A DNA stretch of 7,729 nt from DAOPKN01 sp035391225 (GTDB lineage: Bacteria > Thermotogota > Thermotogae > MWEM01), in NCBI GenBank assembly GCA_035391225.1, contig DAOPKN010000088.1, positions 1 to 7,729 of the forward strand, read 5' to 3'. Numbering within the stretch: position 1 is the first letter of the stretch; the number at the start of each line of letters is the position of its first letter. Positions 4,227 through 7,729 of this stretch are shown here, one piece after another. The translations under genes and the position numbers were made by a program. The notes beneath the pieces are model-generated. The model saw nothing but the letters and a program-made list of their open reading frames with translations, did no database searches and was not told where the DNA came from.

Positions 4227-6344
4227 ATGAAAAGGAAACTGTGGATCGCAGCTTTCGTGGTGCTGGGTATTGTTCTCGTGGTGGTTGCGGGGGGTGTTGC
4301 CGTCCGGAATGGGTTCCTGGTGCGCGCCTCCGCTTTTCGGCTTTCGGAGCTTGAAGAAGTCCCCGAGTTTGATATCCTTGCGTGGCAGTTTTCGCGGGAG
4401 AAAGAGATCCTGGCGAATTTCCAGGTGGATGCCCATGGCTTGGAAAATCCATTCGTGGTGTTGGATCCCTACGAAATGAATCCACTGGCCGCGCTGCTTC
4501 TTTTCGACACGCAAACCCCTTGCTCGGTGGAGGTGCGCGTGGGCGGGAAGGATGCGGTTTCGGAGATTTCGTACACCCTCCATCAGCAGCTCCTTCACCA
4601 TGAGGTTCCCGTGCTTGGACTTTACCCCGGGAAAGAAAACCGTGTTTCCCTTACCGCCCACTTTTCCGATGGCGCTTCGCAAACCACCTTTCTTTCCATT
4701 GCAACAGATGCGCTCCCCGTGGATTTCCAGGTCTATTCCCTCGTGGAGTCGCAACCCGCGAAGATGGAACCGGGGCTCACGCTCATGATTGCCTGTTTCT
4801 CGCACTCGTACACTTGCTTGCTGGATGCCAACGGGGATGTTCGCGGGTACCTTTCCCGCAAGGACATGGCACACGGGACGTCCATCGTGTTGCTGCAAAA
4901 CGGGCGTTTCCTTTCCACGGGCGACGAGTACCGCCAGATTCCCTACAACATGACCTCGCTGTGGGAATGGAACTGGCTGGGGAAGGTGTTCCAGGAATAC
5001 GAGGTTCCCCATGCAGTGCACCACGACGTGAACGAGTTGCCCAACGGGGATTTTTTGGCGGTTTCCAACCACCGGGACATGTTCCAAACCGGCACACGGG
5101 AAGACGTTGTGGTGGTGGTGGATCGCGCCACGGGGATGGTGGAAAAGGAAATCGATTTCCGAAACATCCTGGTGGAGACACGGGAACCGTACCACCATTT
5201 TCACCCGGATGTCCGTAATACCCCGAACATCGACTGGATGCATACAAACGGCGCCATCCTGGATTCCCACGATGGGACCTACATCGTTTCTTCTCCCACG
5301 CAGAGCATGGTGGTGAAGGTGGATCCGGAAACATCCCAAATCGTTTGGATTCTGGGGCCACACGAGGGGTACGACGGAGAGAGTGCCCAGTTGGAACCTT
5401 TCCTTTTGAGCCCGGTTGGAGAGGAGTTTGAATGGGCCTGGTGCCAGCATGAACCGATGATTATGCCCGATGCGGATGGAAACCCGGATACGCTGGACTT
5501 GCTTCTTTTTGACAACGGCCAAAGCCGGAGCTTTTCGAAGGATGGGGCGGTGTTGCCGGAACACAACTATTCGCGGGCGGTGGTCTTCCGTATCGACGAG
5601 AAGAATCGAACCGTGGAGCAGCTGTGGGAATACGGGAAAGAAAGAGGCTCGGAGTTGTATTCCACGTTCCTGGGAGATGCGGATTACCTTCCGTGTACCT
5701 CGAATCGCCTGATTGCCTTTGGAGGCCAGCTGCGTTCGGAGGGAAAACCCGTGGACGAAATTTTCTCCGGCGTAATGGGAACCACGGTTACCCGCTCGCG
5801 GGTGGTGGAGGTAACCGAGAAGGGTGAAGTTGTTTTCGAGGTGGCAGTGCAGGAGAATGCTTTTTCCTCTTCGGCGGAAACCTACCAGGTGGAGAGGATC
5901 CCGGTGTTTTCGGCTGGGAGCTTTGGCTATTCGCTGGGAGAAGTCCGCGGTGAAAGAGTAGGGGAGAGCAAATTCCTTTCACCCGCGACATCCGTCTCCG
6001 CACCCTTGCTTTTCCGCAACAAGCTTGGGGTTTGTTTCCACGATATGCACCGTGAAGGAGACAAATTGGTCGTGGATGGCGCGATTTCCTACGAGGGGAA
6101 GACCTACCTCCTGGGAAGGGCTTTCCTGGTGTTCCGCTCGGAGAAAAACGTGTACGTGTTCGAGGCAAACACATCACTTAACGGGCGGTTTTTCGCCAGC
6201 GTGAACTTGTCCGACTTCGAGCCGGGGGAGTACATGATCTCGATTGCGGGGGCGGTTCGCGAGGGGAACGATGCGTTGAATGGAGAGATGAAGAAGGGGC
6301 ATGTGCTTTCGGGGTATCGCGTGACGTTGGGAAGTGGAGAATGA
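4227..6344 (+). CDS. Arylsulfotransferase-family protein, paralogue lacking the conserved active-site Arg, with C-terminal extension
   Basis: This 705-residue exported protein (710 if GTG 4212 is used) is a paralogue of the 2058-3710 product. Residues 5-25 form a signal anchor with no cysteine lipobox. Residues 74-94 (ENPFVVLDPYEMNPLAALLL) match the N-terminal Ig-like domain of the family, and the propeller core follows. H265/H266 (AVHHDV), H339 and N341 (DWMHTNG) and H408 (CQHEP, the likely sulfated histidine) are kept. The arginine expected in 'SxRxQS' is proline (SSPTQS, P357, codon CCC 5295-5297), and the following His is Thr. Activity may therefore be altered or lost. YSRAVVFRIDEKNRTVEQLW (448-467) aligns with the same region of the other copy. 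About 130 residues after 575 have no counterpart there and look beta-rich. Its DNA is visibly richer in G and C than the upstream copy. It may be a sulfotransferase with a different acceptor, or a non-catalytic binding propeller. Confidence 0.88.
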   Translation: MKRKLWIAAFVVLGIVLVVVAGGVAVRNGFLVRASAFRLSELEEVPEFDILAWQFSREKEILANFQVDAHGLENPFVVLDPYEMNPLAALLLFDTQTPCSVEVRVGGKDAVSEISYTLHQQLLHHEVPVLGLYPGKENRVSLTAHFSDGASQTTFLSIATDALPVDFQVYSLVESQPAKMEPGLTLMIACFSHSYTCLLDANGDVRGYLSRKDMAHGTSIVLLQNGRFLSTGDEYRQIPYNMTSLWEWNWLGKVFQEYEVPHAVHHDVNELPNGDFLAVSNHRDMFQTGTREDVVVVVDRATGMVEKEIDFRNILVETREPYHHFHPDVRNTPNIDWMHTNGAILDSHDGTYIVSSPTQSMVVKVDPETSQIVWILGPHEGYDGESAQLEPFLLSPVGEEFEWAWCQHEPMIMPDADGNPDTLDLLLFDNGQSRSFSKDGAVLPEHNYSRAVVFRIDEKNRTVEQLWEYGKERGSELYSTFLGDADYLPCTSNRLIAFGGQLRSEGKPVDEIFSGVMGTTVTRSRVVEVTEKGEVVFEVAVQENAFSSSAETYQVERIPVFSAGSFGYSLGEVRGERVGESKFLSPATSVSAPLLFRNKLGVCFHDMHREGDKLVVDGAISYEGKTYLLGRAFLVFRSEKNVYVFEANTSLNGRFFASVNLSDFEPGEYMISIAGAVREGNDALNGEMKKGHVLSGYRVTLGSGE

Positions 6345-7321
6345 AAACAGCCCTCATCACGGGGATTTCCGGGCAAGATGGAAGCTACCTTGCTTCTTTT
6401 TTGTTAGGAAAGGGGTACCAGGTAGTTGGTCAAACTCGTGGAGGGGCAAAGAAGGGGTTTCCAAACCTTCGATACCTGGGAATCGAGAGCAAGATTCCAG
6501 TGCATGCGGTGGATCTCCTGGATTTTGTTGCGGTCCAAAGGATGCTGCAAGTTGTCCAACCTGATGAGGTGTATCACCTGTCCGCGGATAGCTCTGTGCA
6601 CCGTTCTTTTCAACATCCCCTGGAGACCATGGAGTACAATACCCTCCCGGTTTGTCATCTACTGGAAGGATTGCGGCAGGAGGAAAAGAAATTTCGTTTC
6701 TTCTTCGCCGGGTCCAGCGAAATGTTTGGCAAGGTTGATCAGCCCCCTGTGACATTTGCCACTCCCCTACACCCCATAAACCCCTACGGGGTTTCGAAAG
6801 CCTCGGGTTTCTTGGGCGTGCAGCAGTTTCGTGAAGCTTTTGGACTGTTCGCCGTTTCGGGGGTTCTGTTCCCCCACGAGTCGCTCTTGCGTAAGGAAGG
6901 TTTCTTCGTTCGAAAAGTGATACAAGGGGGTTGGGAAATCAAGAATGGACGCAAAGAGGTTTTGCGGGTGGGGAACCTGGACCAGAAAAGGGATTTCGGC
7001 TATGCGCCGGAATATGTCAAGGCCATGTGGCTGATGCTGCAACAACAAGTGGCCCGGGATTTTCTCATCGCGTCGGGAAAGGGGATTTCGCTTCGCCGAA
7101 TCGTGGAACACGTTTTTGGACGACTGGGGATTCCCATGGAGAGGGTTGAAGTGGATCCCTCGTTGTTTCGGCTCGTTGATGTGGGCGAGTTGGTGGGGGA
7201 TTCTTCTCCCCTTCGCCAAGAATTAGGATGGGAGTATGATAGGGATTTTGAACAAGTGCTTGACCTCATGCTGGAAGAAATGGGAGAGGCGGAAAACAAG
7301 AAAGGGGGGGCATTTCCTTGA
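6341..7321 (+). CDS. Diverged GDP-mannose 4,6-dehydratase paralogue (extended SDR)
   Basis: This 326-residue cytoplasmic NAD(P)-dependent SDR is closest to GDP-mannose 4,6-dehydratase. It has G8-I-S-G11-Q-D-G14 at the start, Tyr149 and Lys153 in YGVSK, FPHESLLRKEGFFVRK (177-192, compare Gmd 'FNHESPRRGETFVTRK') and VGNLDQKRDFGYAPEYVKAM (210-229, compare '[20 protein letters not shown]'). Differences from the adjacent canonical copy: the NADP-phosphate motif VRRSS is TRGGA, the loop to the next conserved Asp is about five residues shorter, and the catalytic 'STSE' is GSSE, so Ser125 stands where Thr is expected. It could be a dehydratase with another NDP-hexose substrate, or a reductase or epimerase acting on the Gmd product. 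It starts with an ATGA overlap with the preceding stop, and its own stop overlaps the TTG start of gmd, so all three are probably coupled. Confidence 0.85.
   Translation: MKTALITGISGQDGSYLASFLLGKGYQVVGQTRGGAKKGFPNLRYLGIESKIPVHAVDLLDFVAVQRMLQVVQPDEVYHLSADSSVHRSFQHPLETMEYNTLPVCHLLEGLRQEEKKFRFFFAGSSEMFGKVDQPPVTFATPLHPINPYGVSKASGFLGVQQFREAFGLFAVSGVLFPHESLLRKEGFFVRKVIQGGWEIKNGRKEVLRVGNLDQKRDFGYAPEYVKAMWLMLQQQVARDFLIASGKGISLRRIVEHVFGRLGIPMERVEVDPSLFRLVDVGELVGDSSPLRQELGWEYDRDFEQVLDLMLEEMGEAENKKGGAFP
7304..7310 (+). promoter_or_regulatory. G-rich ribosome-binding site for gmd (TTG start)
   Basis: AAAGGGGGGG ends 7 bases before TTG 7318. The run of seven G can pair with the CCUCC core through G-U and G-C pairs and supports initiation at the overlapping TTG. 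Confidence 0.5.
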
Positions 7322-7729
7322 AGAAAGCCTTGATTACGGGTATCACGGGGCAGGATGGGTCGTACCTGGCAGAGTTTCTCTTGGAAAAAGGGTACGAGGT
7401 TCATGGGATGGTGCGCCGGTCAAGCAGTTTCAACACCAAGCGGATTGACCACCTGTACCGGGATCGCCATGAGCGCGGTGTAAGGTTGTTCCGGCACTAT
7501 GGAGACATGGCTGATGCACCCAACCTGGTTCGGCTCATCCAGGAAATTCTCCCGGATGAAATCTACAACCTTGCGGCACAGAGCCACGTGCGCGTTTCCT
7601 TCGAAACCCCAGAATATACCGCCAACGTGGATGGGCTGGGAACCCTGCGATTGTTGGAAGCCATTCACCTTCTGGGCCTGGAGAGAAAGGTGCGGTTGTA
7701 CCAGGCATCCACCAGTGAGTTGTTTGGGA
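7318..7729 (+). CDS. gmd: GDP-mannose 4,6-dehydratase, N-terminal part (cut by right edge)
   Basis: Gmd converts GDP-mannose to GDP-4-keto-6-deoxymannose, precursor of GDP-fucose, GDP-rhamnose, perosamine and colitose. The 137 visible residues are canonical: MKKALITGITGQDGSYLAEF gives the NADP loop G8-xx-G11-xx-G14, VHGMVRRSSSFNT (28-40) is the NADP-phosphate and tetramer loop, HYGDMAD (60-66) and YNLAAQSHVRVSFE (83-96) follow, and STSELFG (131-137) carries Thr132 and Glu134, the same positions as the catalytic pair of the E. coli enzyme. The start is TTG, overlapping the stop of the diverged copy as TTGA, with a G-rich ribosome-binding site seven bases upstream. It is open to the right edge; the YxxxK motif and the C-terminal substrate domain lie beyond the window. 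Sugar specificity of the final product depends on genes further right. Confidence 0.95.
   Translation, partial: MKKALITGITGQDGSYLAEFLLEKGYEVHGMVRRSSSFNTKRIDHLYRDRHERGVRLFRHYGDMADAPNLVRLIQEILPDEIYNLAAQSHVRVSFETPEYTANVDGLGTLRLLEAIHLLGLERKVRLYQASTSELFG

Noticed and set aside
3891..5564. Long open frame of 557 codons on the - strand
   Set aside because: It is antisense to the lipoprotein and the second ASST gene, whose sense frames carry clear family motifs. Its product is rich in His, Arg and Pro with no recognisable domain, as expected for a shadow frame in biased DNA.
1..7729. CRISPR array, insertion sequence or transposase remnants
   Set aside because: No regularly spaced repeats, terminal inverted repeats or transposase-like frames were seen; the window is filled by intact, overlapping genes.

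Overview
The window reads as part of a bacterial surface-polysaccharide (O-antigen, capsule or exopolysaccharide type) locus. The DNA is of intermediate base composition. It has strong A-rich Shine-Dalgarno leaders (for example AAAAAAGGAGGAAAAAATG), GTG and TTG as well as ATG starts, and a run of genes that overlap by 1 to 14 bases. These traits fit a bacterium with compact operons. Exported enzymes and a lipoprotein are present, but nothing visible allows a safe genus or phylum name.

Layout. A partial gene runs leftward off the left edge (about 394 to <1). It encodes the N-terminal part of an asparagine-synthase-like protein whose glutaminase domain lacks the usual catalytic cysteine. Positions 398-585 form a divergent control region. 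It holds an extended -10 promoter facing left, a near-consensus TTGACA promoter facing right, a 9-base direct repeat with copies 52 bases apart, and a small GC-rich stem-loop near the predicted 5' end of the rightward transcript.

From 586 to the right edge there are seven genes on the + strand with no visible internal terminator. In order they are: dTDP-glucose 4,6-dehydratase (rfbB); a small three-helix membrane protein; an exported arylsulfate sulfotransferase-type enzyme with all recognisable active-site residues; a lipoprotein with a DUF4352-like fold signature; a larger second sulfotransferase paralogue in which the expected active-site arginine is proline and a C-terminal domain has been added; a diverged GDP-mannose 4,6-dehydratase paralogue; and the start of a canonical GDP-mannose 4,6-dehydratase (gmd), cut by the right edge.

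How the genes may work together. rfbB and gmd make the two classic 4-keto-6-deoxy nucleotide-sugar precursors (dTDP-linked and GDP-linked) in the cytoplasm. The exported block at 1699-6344 (membrane protein, sulfotransferase, lipoprotein, sulfotransferase-like protein) would act outside the cytoplasmic membrane, possibly on the finished or growing glycan or on a phenolic compound. That link is inference from co-transcription. The most interesting element is this block: two divergent sulfotransferase-family paralogues bracketing a lipoprotein, embedded in a nucleotide-sugar operon.
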